This document shows, in pieces, positions 53,933 to 63,559 of a DNA stretch of 64,000 nt. Below the pieces are notes generated by a model. The model did not search any database. It saw only the letters and a program-made list of their open reading frames with translations, and was not told the DNA's origin. The position numbers were made by a program, and so were the translations under genes. The stretch spans positions 372,001 to 436,000 of the forward strand of contig NZ_JAGEPF010000001.1 in NCBI RefSeq assembly GCF_017573465.1, in the 5' to 3' direction. The first letter of the stretch is position 1, and each line of letters opens with the position of its first letter. Source of the DNA: Actinomadura violacea (GTDB taxonomy: Bacteria > Actinomycetota > Actinomycetes > Streptosporangiales > Streptosporangiaceae).

Positions 53933-54118
53933 TCAGAACGTGCGGACGGCGCGGATGACCTTGCGGCGGAGCTGAATACGGCGGCGGCCGTCCGGGTAGA
54001 GGCGCAACCGATCGATCTCCCAGCCGCCGTGCTCGGCGTGCTCGGTCAGGATCTGCCGGGCCGTGTCACGGGTGGTGCCGGCCGGCAGGGACAGGACGAG
54101 GTAGGTGTACTGCACCAT
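53933..54118 (-). CDS. DUF5703 family small protein
   Basis: A 61-residue protein: MVQYTYLVLSLPAGTTRDTA, then HAEHGGWEIDRLRLYPDGRR, an alpha/beta pattern I know from DUF5703 near topA in Streptomyces-like genomes. The start is ATG 54118, or ATG 54127 adding three residues. The function is unknown. It is divergent from topA. Confidence 0.8.
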   Translation of the reverse strand: MVQYTYLVLSLPAGTTRDTARQILTEHAEHGGWEIDRLRLYPDGRRRIQLRRKVIRAVRTF

Positions 54119-54370
54119 TGCGACCATTATTACTTGGTGGACCGGGTGTTGTGCATCGTACGGTGGCGGCCCGGTCCGCACGGGCGGTGGCGGCATGTCA
54201 TCCTGTCCGGAGGCGAGCGGCGGTCGAGGGTTGCGCCCGCCCTGGGCGGAGCACGGCCGAAGGGGCGGCAGTGGGCATCCCGGGCATGAACCCGCCATCA
54301 TGCGACGTTGTACGAAGCCTGTGTAAGAAGAGTGTGAGCTAGAAGACCAGACAGCGAGGTTGGAGCGACT

Positions 54371-57067
54371 GTGCCAGCCAAGAACGGCACCGCGAAGAGT
54401 GGCCAGGCGAACGGCGCCGGCACGCGCCTGGTGATCGTCGAGTCGCCCGCGAAGGCGAAGACGATCGCGGGTTACCTGGGCCGTGGCTACATCGTGGAGT
54501 CCAGTATCGGCCATATCCGGGACCTGCCCGGGAGCGCCTCGGAGGTGCCGGCCAAGTACAAGGGCGAGCCGTGGGCGAAGCTCGGCGTGAACGTCGAGCA
54601 CGACTTCGAGCCGCTCTACGTGGTCAACACCGACAAGAAGGCGCAGGTCGCCAAGCTCAAGAAGCTGCTGGCCGAGGCCGACGAGCTCTTCCTCGCGACG
54701 GACGAGGACCGGGAGGGCGAGGCGATCGCCTGGCACCTCCAGGAGGTCCTGAACCCGAAGGTGCCCGTGCACCGGATGGTCTTCAACGAGATCACCAAGG
54801 ACGCGATCCAGCGCGCCGCCGCGAACCCGCGCCAGCTGAACATGCCGCTGGTGAACGCGCAGGAGACGCGGCGCGTCCTGGACCGGCTGTACGGGTACGA
54901 GGTCAGCCCGGTCCTGTGGAAGAAGGTCATGCCGAAGCTGTCGGCGGGCCGGGTGCAGTCGGTGGCGACGCGGCTGGTGGTGGAGCGGGAGCGCGAGCGG
55001 ATCGCGTTCGTCCCGGCGCACTACTGGGACATCCTCGGCGAGTTCGACACGGGCAAGGACGACGAGCCGAAGGCGTTCAAGGCCGGGCTCGTCTCCGTGG
55101 ACGGCAAGCGCGTGGCGCAGGGCCGCGACTTCGCGTCCGACGGCACGCTGAAGACCAAGGACACGCTGCACCTCGACGAGCCGTCGGCGCGCGCGCTGGC
55201 CGAGCGCCTGCGCGGCAGGCCGTACGAGGTCAAGTCGGTCGAGTCCAAGCCGTACACGCGCAAGCCGTACCCGCCGTTCCGGACGACCACGTTGCAGCAG
55301 GAGGCCAGCCGCAAGCTGAGCTTCTCGGCGAAGTACACGATGTCGGTCGCGCAGAAGCTGTACGAGAACGGCTTCATCACCTACATGCGAACCGACTCGA
55401 TCACGCTGTCGGAGACCGCGATCACCGCGGCGCGGCGGCAGGCGGCGAGCCTGTTCGGCGGCGAGTACGTGCCGGACAAGCCGCGCGTGTACCAGTCGAA
55501 GGTGAAGAACGCGCAGGAGGCGCACGAGGCGATCCGCCCGGCGGGCGACAGCTTCCGCACCCCCGCCGAGACGGGCCTGTCCGGTGACCAGTTCCGGCTG
55601 TACGAGCTGATCTGGAAGCGGACGATCGCGTCGCAGATGAAGGACGCGGCGGGCCGCTCGGTGTCGATCCGGGTGACCGGGGTGTCGACGCGGAACGAGA
55701 CCGCCGAGTTCGGCGCGACCGGCAAGACGATCACCTTCTACGGGTTCCTCAAGGCGTACGTGGAGAGCGCGGACGACCCGTCCACCGACCGCGACGACCA
55801 GGAGCGGCGGCTGCCGAACCTGGAGCAGGGCGACCCGCTGTCGGCGAACGCGGTGGACGCCGAGGGCCACTCGACCCGCCCCCCGGCCCGCTACACCGAG
55901 GCGAGCCTGGTCAAGGAGCTGGAGGAGCGGGAGATCGGCCGCCCGTCCACCTACGCCTCGATCATCGGCACGATCCTGGACCGCGGCTACGTGTTCAAGA
56001 AGGGCACGGCGCTCGTCCCGTCGTTCCTGGCGTTCGCCGTGGTGAACCTGCTGGAGCAGCACTTCGGCAACCTGGTCGACTACGACTTCACCGCGCACAT
56101 GGAGGACGGTCTCGACGAGATCGCCCGCGGCGAGGCCGAGCGCGTCCGGTGGCTGACCCGGTTCTACTTCGGCGACAACGGCGAAGAGGGGCTGAAGGAG
56201 CTCACCGAGGACATCGGCGACATCGACGCCAAGGGGATCAGCTCGTTCCCGGTGAAGGGCTCCGACATCGTCGTCCGGGTCGGCCGGTACGGCTCGTACC
56301 TGGACCGGGACGGCGAGCGGGTCAACATCCCCGACGACATCGCGCCGGACGAGCTGACGGCGGAGAAGGCCGAGGAGCTGCTGGCGCAGCCGTCCGGCGA
56401 CCGGGAGCTCGGCACCGACCCGGAGACCGGGCACATGATCGTGGCGAAGTCGGGGCGGTTCGGCCCGTACGTCACCGAGATCCTGCCGGAGGCGCCGCCG
56501 CCCGCGGAGGGCGAGAAGAAGAAGCGCACCAAGAAGGCCGACGCGCCGAAGCCGCGTACCGGGTCGCTGTTCAAGTCGATGTCGCTGGACACGATCACGC
56601 TGGACGACGCGCTGAAGCTGCTGTCGCTGCCGCGCACGCTGGGCGAGCTGGACGGCGAGCCGGTGACGGCGCAGAACGGCCGGTTCGGGCCGTACATCAA
56701 GAAGGGCACCGACAGCCGCTCGCTCGGCTCCGAGGAGGAGCTCTTCACCGTCACGCTGGACCAGGCGAAGGAGCTGCTGGCGCAGCCGAAGCAGCGCGGC
56801 CGGCGGGCCGCCGCCGCGGCGCCGCTGCGCGAGCTGGGCAAGGACCCGGCGAGCGACAAGCCGGTGGTGGTGAAGGAGGGCCGGTTCGGCCCGTACGTCA
56901 CCGACGGCGAGACGAACGCGAGCCTGCGCAAGGGCGACGAGGTCGAGTCCATCACGATCCAGCGCGCCGCGGAACTGCTCGCGGAACGGCGTGAGAAGGT
57001 GGCCGCGGGCGGCGGGAAGAAGAAGACGACGACCCGCCGTCGCACCTCTGCAAAGTCCGGCTCATAA
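54371..57067 (+). CDS. topA: Type I DNA topoisomerase
   Basis: An 898-residue enzyme with the Toprim motif VIVESPAKAKTIAGYLGRG near residue 25 and the DEDREGEAIAWHL acidic motif. The active-site Tyr is in GFITYMRTDSITLSE (about 335), with the ERGIGRPSTYA-like EREIGRPSTYASII motif. The C-terminus has repeated TOPRIM-C domains with FGPYV and ends in a Lys-rich tail typical of actinobacterial enzymes, which lack zinc fingers. It relaxes negative supercoils. GTG start. A 28-bp gap leads to the tmk fusion gene. Confidence 0.97.
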   Translation: MPAKNGTAKSGQANGAGTRLVIVESPAKAKTIAGYLGRGYIVESSIGHIRDLPGSASEVPAKYKGEPWAKLGVNVEHDFEPLYVVNTDKKAQVAKLKKLLAEADELFLATDEDREGEAIAWHLQEVLNPKVPVHRMVFNEITKDAIQRAAANPRQLNMPLVNAQETRRVLDRLYGYEVSPVLWKKVMPKLSAGRVQSVATRLVVERERERIAFVPAHYWDILGEFDTGKDDEPKAFKAGLVSVDGKRVAQGRDFASDGTLKTKDTLHLDEPSARALAERLRGRPYEVKSVESKPYTRKPYPPFRTTTLQQEASRKLSFSAKYTMSVAQKLYENGFITYMRTDSITLSETAITAARRQAASLFGGEYVPDKPRVYQSKVKNAQEAHEAIRPAGDSFRTPAETGLSGDQFRLYELIWKRTIASQMKDAAGRSVSIRVTGVSTRNETAEFGATGKTITFYGFLKAYVESADDPSTDRDDQERRLPNLEQGDPLSANAVDAEGHSTRPPARYTEASLVKELEEREIGRPSTYASIIGTILDRGYVFKKGTALVPSFLAFAVVNLLEQHFGNLVDYDFTAHMEDGLDEIARGEAERVRWLTRFYFGDNGEEGLKELTEDIGDIDAKGISSFPVKGSDIVVRVGRYGSYLDRDGERVNIPDDIAPDELTAEKAEELLAQPSGDRELGTDPETGHMIVAKSGRFGPYVTEILPEAPPPAEGEKKKRTKKADAPKPRTGSLFKSMSLDTITLDDALKLLSLPRTLGELDGEPVTAQNGRFGPYIKKGTDSRSLGSEEELFTVTLDQAKELLAQPKQRGRRAAAAAPLRELGKDPASDKPVVVKEGRFGPYVTDGETNASLRKGDEVESITIQRAAELLAERREKVAAGGGKKKTTTRRRTSAKSGS

Positions 57068-57095
57068 CGACATTCACGCCGATACCCTGACCGAC

Positions 57096-59225
57096 ATGAC
57101 CAGAACGGACGCCTCCCGGCCGCACCCCGCCGCGCCGCAGCCGGGCGCCTCCCCGCTCTCCGCCGCGGCGGCGCCGTTCCGGCGGCTCCGGACCGCGCTG
57201 TCGGTGTCCGGCCTGGGCCAATGGCTCGCGGTGCCGGCGCTGTCGGCGGCGGCGGTGCTGCCGGCGGACGGCACGGAGGCGCGGCTGCGCGCCGCCGGCG
57301 CCGTGCTGGCGCTGCTGGTGCTCCCGGCGGTGCTGCTCGCGCCGCTCGCGGGGGCGCTCGCCGACCGGGTCGACCGGCGGCTGGCCCTGCTGATCGCCGA
57401 CGGGCTGCGCTTCGTGGTCGTCCTGACGGTGCCGCTGGTGGACGCGCTGCCGTGGACGCTGGCGGCCGCGTTCCTGGTCGGCTGCCTGTCGCTGCTGTGG
57501 GCGCCGGCGGCGTCCGCGGCGCTGCCCGCGCTGGTGTCCGACGCGACGGTCGGAGCGTCCGCGGGCGGGACCGTGGTGGCGCGCGAGGCGGCGGAGACCG
57601 ATCTGCGCGCCGATGCCCGCCGGTCCGCGGCGCGCGCCGCGTTCGGGCCCGCGCCGGTCGCCGCGCTGCTGTTCGCGGTGCTCGCCGTGATCGCGAACGC
57701 GGTGCTCGGGGCGTCGCACCGTACCGACCTCCCGCTGTACGCGACCGCCGCGCTGTTCGTGCTCGCGGCGGCGCTGACGGCGCTGGTCAAGCAGGTTCCG
57801 GCGACGGAGCCGATCTCGGTCCCGGCGCCGCTGAAGCTGCTGTTCCAGGGGCCCGGCCTCGACCGGGCCGGGCACGGGCTCGGCCTGGCCGTCGGCGGTG
57901 CCGCGCTCGCGGCGGGCGCGGTCGCCGCGGTCGCGCGGGTGCACACCGGCGAGCTCGGCGGCGGGGACGCGGGCTACGGCGCCGTCCTCACCGGGCTCGC
58001 CGCCGGCCTCGCGACCGGGCTGTTCCTCGGCCCGCGCGTCCTCGGCCCGTTCAGCCGGCGCCGGCTGCTCGGCCTCGCGGTGATCGCCGCCGCGCTGCTG
58101 CTGATCGTCGCCGCGCTCGTGCGCAACCTCGTCGTCGTGGCGTTCGTGGCCGCGTTCCTCGGCGTCGCCGCCGGGGCCGCCTGGTCCACGGCGACCGCGG
58201 CCGTCCGCGATCCCGCCGGCGAGACCGGCGACGAATCCGGCGACCGCCGTCCGCGCGCGTTCCTGGCGTCGATCGCGCTCATCGGCACGCTGGTCGCGGT
58301 CGCCGCCGTCCCCGCGGTGGCGGGCGCGCTCGGCTCGCACCGGCTGACCATCGGCGACGGCTACGACCTCGACGGCTCGATGGCCGCGCAGCTGATCGCC
58401 GCCGTCCTCGCCCTGATCACCGGAGCCGTCGCCTACCGGCGGCTGGACGACCGGCGCGGCATCCCCCTCGCCGCCGACCTGCGGGCCGCGCTGCGCGGCG
58501 AGGTGTACGTCCCGCCGTCGCAGGCCCCCGCGCCCGAGCCGGTCCGCCGCGAGCGCGGCGTGTTCGTCGCGTTCGAGGGCGGCGAGGGCGCCGGCAAGAC
58601 CACGCAGGCACGGCTCGCCGCGATCTGGCTGCGCGACCACGGCTACGACGTGATCACCACGCACGAGCCGGGCGCCACCAAGATCGGCATGCGGCTGCGC
58701 GCGATGCTGCTGGACCGCGACACCACCGGCCTGTCCGACCGCGCCGAGACCCTGCTGTACGCGGCGGACCGCGCCGACCACGTCGCCAACGTGATCCGGC
58801 CCGCGCTGGAGCGCGGCGCGATCGTGGTGAGCGACCGCTACCTGGACTCCTCGCTCGCCTACCAGGGCTACGGCCGGCAGCAGCCGGTCGGCGCCATCGC
58901 CCGCGTCAACGCGTGGGCGACCGGCGGGCTGGTGCCCGACCTGACCGTCCTGCTGGAGGTCCCGCCGGCGGACGGGCTGCGCCGGCTGTCGGCGCCCGCC
59001 GACCGCATCGAGTCCGAGCCGCAGGAGTTCCACGAGCGCGTCCAGGCCGGCTTCCGCGCCCTCGCCGAGGCCGAGCCCGACCGGTACCTCGTGCTGGACG
59101 CGAGCCGCCCGCAGGCCGAGCTGAGCCGCGAGATCCAGTACCGCATCCGCGAGATCCTCCCGGACCCGATCCCGGCCGGCACCGAGGACGCGACGAGCAC
59201 CTTCCCGGCCATCACCGACGTCTAG
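57096..59225 (+). CDS. tmk: MFS-like membrane domain fused to thymidylate kinase
   Basis: A 709-residue fusion. Residues about 40-450 are a major-facilitator-like domain with about twelve hydrophobic segments; residues about 487-700 are dTMP kinase. The kinase has P-loop FVAFEGGEGAGKTTQARLAA, THEPGATKIG, the DRYLDSSLAYQGYGR motif and VLLEVPPADGLRR. Thymidylate kinase makes dTDP from dTMP. This fusion is known in several actinobacteria; a role for the membrane half is not established. It follows topA and precedes holB in a conserved order. Confidence 0.93.
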   Translation: MTRTDASRPHPAAPQPGASPLSAAAAPFRRLRTALSVSGLGQWLAVPALSAAAVLPADGTEARLRAAGAVLALLVLPAVLLAPLAGALADRVDRRLALLIADGLRFVVVLTVPLVDALPWTLAAAFLVGCLSLLWAPAASAALPALVSDATVGASAGGTVVAREAAETDLRADARRSAARAAFGPAPVAALLFAVLAVIANAVLGASHRTDLPLYATAALFVLAAALTALVKQVPATEPISVPAPLKLLFQGPGLDRAGHGLGLAVGGAALAAGAVAAVARVHTGELGGGDAGYGAVLTGLAAGLATGLFLGPRVLGPFSRRRLLGLAVIAAALLLIVAALVRNLVVVAFVAAFLGVAAGAAWSTATAAVRDPAGETGDESGDRRPRAFLASIALIGTLVAVAAVPAVAGALGSHRLTIGDGYDLDGSMAAQLIAAVLALITGAVAYRRLDDRRGIPLAADLRAALRGEVYVPPSQAPAPEPVRRERGVFVAFEGGEGAGKTTQARLAAIWLRDHGYDVITTHEPGATKIGMRLRAMLLDRDTTGLSDRAETLLYAADRADHVANVIRPALERGAIVVSDRYLDSSLAYQGYGRQQPVGAIARVNAWATGGLVPDLTVLLEVPPADGLRRLSAPADRIESEPQEFHERVQAGFRALAEAEPDRYLVLDASRPQAELSREIQYRIREILPDPIPAGTEDATSTFPAITDV

Positions 59226-59261
59226 GGCGTCCCGGCGCGCGGCAGCCCTTAGCCTTGTCCC

Positions 59262-60404
59262 ATGAGCGTGTGGGATGACCTGGTGGGGCAGGCGCCGGTC
59301 GTCGAGCAGCTGTCGTCGACGGCCGCGGGGACCGGCGGCGGCATGGCGCACGCCTGGCTGTTCACCGGGCCGCCCGGGTCCGGGCGGGTCACCGCGGCGC
59401 GGGCGTTCGCGGCGGCGCTGCAGTGCACCGAGACGCCGCGCGGGTGCGGGCACTGCGCGTCCTGCCACCAGGTCCTGCAGGGCACCCACGCGGACGTGGA
59501 GGTCGTCCGCCCGCAGGGGCTGTCGTTCGGGATCAAGGACGCCCGCGCGCTGGTGCTGCGGGCGTCGTCGTCGCCGAGCGGGCACGGCTGGCAGATCGTG
59601 CTGTTCGAGGACGCCGACCGCGCCACCGAGGGCGCGGCGAACGCGCTGCTGAAGGCCATCGAGGAGCCGCCGGCGCGGACGGTGTGGCTGCTGTGCACGC
59701 CGTCGGCGGAGGACCTGCTCGTGACGATCAGGTCGCGGTGCCGGCAGGTGACGCTGCAGACGCCGCCGATCGCGGCGGTCGCGGACATGCTCGTCCAGCG
59801 CGACGGCGTCGACCGGGAGACCGCGGAGATCGTCGCGCGGGCCGCGCAGGGGCACATCAGCCGGGCGCGGCTGCTCGCCTCGGACCCGGCGATGCGCCGC
59901 GTCCGCGAGCAGGTCGTGGCGGTGCCGCGCCGGCTGACCGGGGTGAGCCCGGCGGTCGCGGCGGCGGAGACGCTGGTGAAGGCCGCGAAGGCGGAGATGG
60001 AAGCGCAGACGTCGCAGCTGAACGAGGCGGAGACGTCCGCGCTGCGCAAGGCGCTGGGGGAGAGCGAGAAGGGCCGCATGCCGCGCGGTACGGCGGGCGC
60101 CCTGAAGGATCTGGAGGACCGGCAGAAGTCGCGGTCGACGCGGCTGCTGCGCGACGCGCTGGACCGCACGCTGCTCGACCTCGCCTCCTACTACCGGGAC
60201 GTGCTGACGATCCAGCTCGGCGCGGGCAGCGAGCTGGTGAACATCGAGCTCGGGCCGGAGCTGCGGACGGCGGCGTCGGGGGGCCGCCCGGAGGACACCC
60301 TGCGCCGCCTCGACGCGATCATGGACTGCCGGGAGCGGCTCGCGGCCAACGTCAACCCGACGCTGGCGTTCGAGGCGCTCACGCTCGCGCTCCGCACCGG
60401 CTGA
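59262..60404 (+). CDS. holB: DNA polymerase III delta' subunit
   Basis: The 380-residue clamp-loader subunit has the P-loop-like FTGPPGSGRVTAARAF, in which Arg replaces the usual Lys, fitting the non-hydrolysing delta' subunit. A four-Cys zinc module follows (CTETPRGCGHCASCHQV) and the AAA motifs LFEDADRATEGAANALLKAI and the sensor IRSRCRQVTL. The tmk-holB neighbourhood is conserved in many bacteria. GTGTGG region start ATG 59262. Confidence 0.95.
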   Translation: MSVWDDLVGQAPVVEQLSSTAAGTGGGMAHAWLFTGPPGSGRVTAARAFAAALQCTETPRGCGHCASCHQVLQGTHADVEVVRPQGLSFGIKDARALVLRASSSPSGHGWQIVLFEDADRATEGAANALLKAIEEPPARTVWLLCTPSAEDLLVTIRSRCRQVTLQTPPIAAVADMLVQRDGVDRETAEIVARAAQGHISRARLLASDPAMRRVREQVVAVPRRLTGVSPAVAAAETLVKAAKAEMEAQTSQLNEAETSALRKALGESEKGRMPRGTAGALKDLEDRQKSRSTRLLRDALDRTLLDLASYYRDVLTIQLGAGSELVNIELGPELRTAASGGRPEDTLRRLDAIMDCRERLAANVNPTLAFEALTLALRTG

Positions 60405-60604
60405 GCGCCCATCGGACCGCAGGGCCGAGCGCCCGCCGGACCGCGGGGTCGAGGCCCGCTATTCGACGGCGCGTCTGGGATTAACACAAATCGCCCCTTT
60501 TCGTTACAGCTCCGTACGCGTCTCTCAACAGACGCACCCGTACCGTCTGCTGGCCATAGCACGCCGAAAACGGGCGCGTTCCCCCCATGGCCAGGAGGTC
60601 TGCT

Positions 60605-62311
60605 TTGCGGCGAGCCTTGATTTCCGCCGCGTGCGCCGTCGCCACCACGGCGGCGCTCGCGATTCCAGCGTCCGCGTCACCGGCTCAACAGCCGGCGAAA
60701 GGCGCGGCGTCGGAGTACGTCGTCCTCTACAAGGACGGCGTTTCCCTCGGCAAGGCCCATGACGCGGTGAAGGCCGCCGGCGGCTCGATCGTCGAGGAGA
60801 ACGCCGATGTCGGCGTCGCCACCGTCCGGTCGAAGAACCCCGGGTTCGTCCAGGCGGTGATGCGGCAGGGCGCCCTGGACGGCGCCGCGCACAACCGCGT
60901 CATCGGCGAGGCCCCTAAGGAGAAGAAGGCCGCCGCGAAGGTCGAGAAGACCGCCGGCACGCAGGGCCGGGTGACGGTGAAGGGCAAGCCGTCCAAGCAC
61001 ACCGAACCCCTCGCCGACCTGCAGTGGGACATGAAGCAGATCCACGCGACGGCGAACGGGTCGTACAAGGCCGAGCCCGGTTCCAAGAAGGTCCTCGTCG
61101 GCATCCTCGACACCGGCGTCGACGGGAACCACCCCGACATCAAGCCGAACTTCGACCGGAAACTGAGCCGGAACTTCACGCACGACGTCCCCTACGACGC
61201 GGATGGCAACGTGCTGGACGGGCCGTGCGAGTTCAAGTCGTGCGTGGACCCGGTCGACTGGGACGACAACGACCACGGAACGCACGTCGCGTCCGAGATC
61301 GCGTCCCCGCGCAACGGCCTCGGAATGGCGGGCGTCGCACCGAACGTCACGCTGGTCAATCTGCGCGTCGGCCAGGACTCCGGGCAGTTCTATCTGCAGC
61401 CGACCATCGACGGCCTCACCTATGCCGCGAAGAACGGCATCGACGTCGTCAACATGAGCTACTACATCGACCCGTGGCTGTGGAATTGTGCCAATAACCC
61501 GGCGGACAAGCCGGAGGACCAGCTCGAGCAGCGCACCATCATCCAGGCGACGCAGCGGGCGCTCGACTTCGCGCACCGGCACGGCGTCACCCTGATCTCC
61601 GCGGCCGGCAACGACTTCGTCGACTACACCAAGACCAACGTCGACGACAGCAGCCCGGACTTCCCGTCCTACCCGGGCGAGAAGCCGTACGAGCGGACGA
61701 TCCCGGCGAGCTGCCAGTCGATGCCGTCCGAGGGCAAGCACGTCATCCCGATCTCGGCGACCGGGCCGAGCACCCGCAAGTCGTACTACAGCAGCTTCGG
61801 CAACGGGTACGTCGCGGTGGCCGCCCCCGGCGGCGACAAGGTCGACAACGCCGCCCAGCGGCCCGACGACCGCGGCGGCATCTGGGCCGCCTACCCCGAG
61901 CGCCTCGCCAAGGAGCGCGGCGAGCTGAACGCGGACGGCACGCCGAAGGTGTCGTACGTGATCCGCAGCTGCAAGGGCAAGACCTGCGCCTACTACCAGT
62001 CGCTGCAGGGCACGTCGATGGCGTCCCCGCACGCGGTGGGCGTCGCCGCGCTGATCATCAGCAGGTTCGGGCACCGCGACGGCCGCACCGGCGGCCTCAC
62101 CCTCGACCCGGACTTCGTCGAGTGGAAGCTGCGCGGCAGCGCCACCCCGAAGGACTGCCCGAGCCCGAGCACCGTCGACTACGTCTGGTACACGCAGACC
62201 AACGGCACCTGGGTGAAGCACACCTCCACGCAGACCTGCGAGGGGACGAAGGGGAAGAACGGGTTCTTCGGCGCCGGCATCGTGGACGCGCTCCACGCCG
62301 TCCAGCGGTAA
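60605..62311 (+). CDS. Secreted S8 (subtilisin-like) serine protease
   Basis: The catalytic triad is Asp in GILDTGVDGNHPD, His in DDNDHGTHVASE, Ser in LQGTSMASPHAVG. A Sec signal peptide (MRRALISAACAVATTAALAI) and an inhibitor I9-like propeptide (YVVLYKDGVSLGKAHDAV...) precede it. TTG 60605 is preferred over ATG 60587 because AGGAGG lies 6 bases before it and nothing precedes the ATG. About 568 residues. It is exported and probably degrades extracellular protein. It has an untranslated region of about 200 bp after holB. Confidence 0.93.
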   Translation: MRRALISAACAVATTAALAIPASASPAQQPAKGAASEYVVLYKDGVSLGKAHDAVKAAGGSIVEENADVGVATVRSKNPGFVQAVMRQGALDGAAHNRVIGEAPKEKKAAAKVEKTAGTQGRVTVKGKPSKHTEPLADLQWDMKQIHATANGSYKAEPGSKKVLVGILDTGVDGNHPDIKPNFDRKLSRNFTHDVPYDADGNVLDGPCEFKSCVDPVDWDDNDHGTHVASEIASPRNGLGMAGVAPNVTLVNLRVGQDSGQFYLQPTIDGLTYAAKNGIDVVNMSYYIDPWLWNCANNPADKPEDQLEQRTIIQATQRALDFAHRHGVTLISAAGNDFVDYTKTNVDDSSPDFPSYPGEKPYERTIPASCQSMPSEGKHVIPISATGPSTRKSYYSSFGNGYVAVAAPGGDKVDNAAQRPDDRGGIWAAYPERLAKERGELNADGTPKVSYVIRSCKGKTCAYYQSLQGTSMASPHAVGVAALIISRFGHRDGRTGGLTLDPDFVEWKLRGSATPKDCPSPSTVDYVWYTQTNGTWVKHTSTQTCEGTKGKNGFFGAGIVDALHAVQR

Positions 62312-62434
62312 CCGCCTTCCGGCACGCGGCCCCCGGTCCCTCCCGGCCGGGGGCCGCGCCCATGCCCGGCGGAGGCCGCTGAAACAGATCGGCCGCTCGA
62401 AGCAACCCGGGCGGCCCGGCGACGTCTCTGGGAC

Positions 62435-62983
62435 ATGGAGACTGAAACGGTGCTCCCCGAACGGGAACGTCCAGCGGCCCCCGCGCGCGCGGCGTCCGGC
62501 GACGCGGCGGACGCGGTCACGGAGCTGTACCGGGGCCACGCTCTCGGCCTGATGCGGCTCGCCCTGGTGATGGTGGGCGACCGCGGCACGGCCGAGGACA
62601 TCGTGCAGGACGCGTTCGCGGGCCTGTACAAGCGATGGCCCCGCCTGCGCGACCGCGACAAGGCGCTGACGTACGTGCGGTCGGCGGTCATGAACGGGTC
62701 CCGGACGGCGCTGCGCCGCCGCCGCAGGCCGCTGCGGGCCGTGCACGCGCCGGCGGTGTGGTCCGCGGAGGCCGCGGCGATGGTCGGCGAGGAGCGCCGC
62801 GAGGTCATGGACGCGCTGCACCGGCTCCCGGGCCGCCAGCGCGAGGCCCTGGTGCTGCGGTTCTTCGCCGACCTGTCCGTCGAGGAGATCGCCGCCGCGA
62901 TGGGGGTCAGCCCCGGCACCGTCAAGTCGACCACGTCCCGGGCGCTCGCCGCGCTCGGCCGGATCCTGGAGGGAGAGCAGTGA
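62435..62983 (+). CDS. SigE-family (ECF) RNA polymerase sigma factor
   Basis: The 182-residue protein has region 2 (ELYRGHALGLMRLALVMVGD, then AEDIVQDAFAGLYKRW) and region 4 (LPGRQREALVLRFFADLSVE and MGVSPGTVKSTTSRALAAL). It matches the actinobacterial 'SigE family' ECF group. Its TGA overlaps the GTG of the next gene, a membrane protein that is probably its regulator. Confidence 0.93.
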   Translation: METETVLPERERPAAPARAASGDAADAVTELYRGHALGLMRLALVMVGDRGTAEDIVQDAFAGLYKRWPRLRDRDKALTYVRSAVMNGSRTALRRRRRPLRAVHAPAVWSAEAAAMVGEERREVMDALHRLPGRQREALVLRFFADLSVEEIAAAMGVSPGTVKSTTSRALAALGRILEGEQ

Positions 62984-63540
62984 ACACGACCGAAGAACGC
63001 CTGGTGGACGCGCTGCGGTCCGTGGGCGACACCGTGAGCCCCGAGGACGTCCCGCCGCCGCGCTTCACCGAACGCCGCCGTGCCGGGGCCCGGCGGCCGG
63101 TGCTGATCGCCGCCGCGGCAGCCGCCGCGGTCATCGCCGGAGGCGCCGTCGCGGGAGGCGTGCTGCCGTCCGGCCACAAGGACCGGCGGCCGGTCGCCGC
63201 GAGCACCGGGGTGCGGGTGGCGCTGTTCCTGTGCACCCGCCAGAACCGTAACGACAACTGCGCGGGCAGGGACGTGACCGAGCGCCAGAAGGCGGATCTC
63301 AACGCGTCGCTGGACACCGACCGCCGGGTGCGCGACGTCGTCTACGTCACGAAGGAGCGGCACTGGGAGCAGTTCAGGGCACGGTTCAAGAACACGAGGC
63401 CGCCGGCGCTGCCGACGACCTCACCGGAGTCGATTCCTCCGATGTTCATCGCCACGGTCGGCCGTGCGGACGTCAAAGCGTTCATGCAGTTCTACCTCGG
63501 GCGGCCGGGGGTCGACACCGTCGTGATCGAAGGGCGCTGA
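62980..63540 (+). CDS. Membrane protein with FtsX-like extracytoplasmic domain, putative anti-sigma partner
   Basis: A 186-residue protein: a short cytoplasmic N-terminus (about 1-40), one membrane helix (VLIAAAAAAAVIAGGAVAGG, about 42-62), and an extracytoplasmic domain. VALFLCTRQNRNDNCAG, then the helical middle with EQFRARFKNTRPPALP and the end YLGRPGVDTVVIEGR follow the FtsX extracellular-domain pattern (VxVFLC...C, MPGVDQV). The GTG start overlaps the sigma gene stop. There is no zinc-finger anti-sigma motif HxxxCxxC in the short cytoplasmic part, so a direct anti-sigma role is inferred from coupling only. Confidence 0.8.
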   Translation: MNTTEERLVDALRSVGDTVSPEDVPPPRFTERRRAGARRPVLIAAAAAAAVIAGGAVAGGVLPSGHKDRRPVAASTGVRVALFLCTRQNRNDNCAGRDVTERQKADLNASLDTDRRVRDVVYVTKERHWEQFRARFKNTRPPALPTTSPESIPPMFIATVGRADVKAFMQFYLGRPGVDTVVIEGR

Positions 63541-63559
63541 CCTGGGGCATGATGGGTGG

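Noticed and set aside
56952..59855. A 967-codon minus-strand frame
   Set aside because: It is antisense to the tmk fusion and holB genes.
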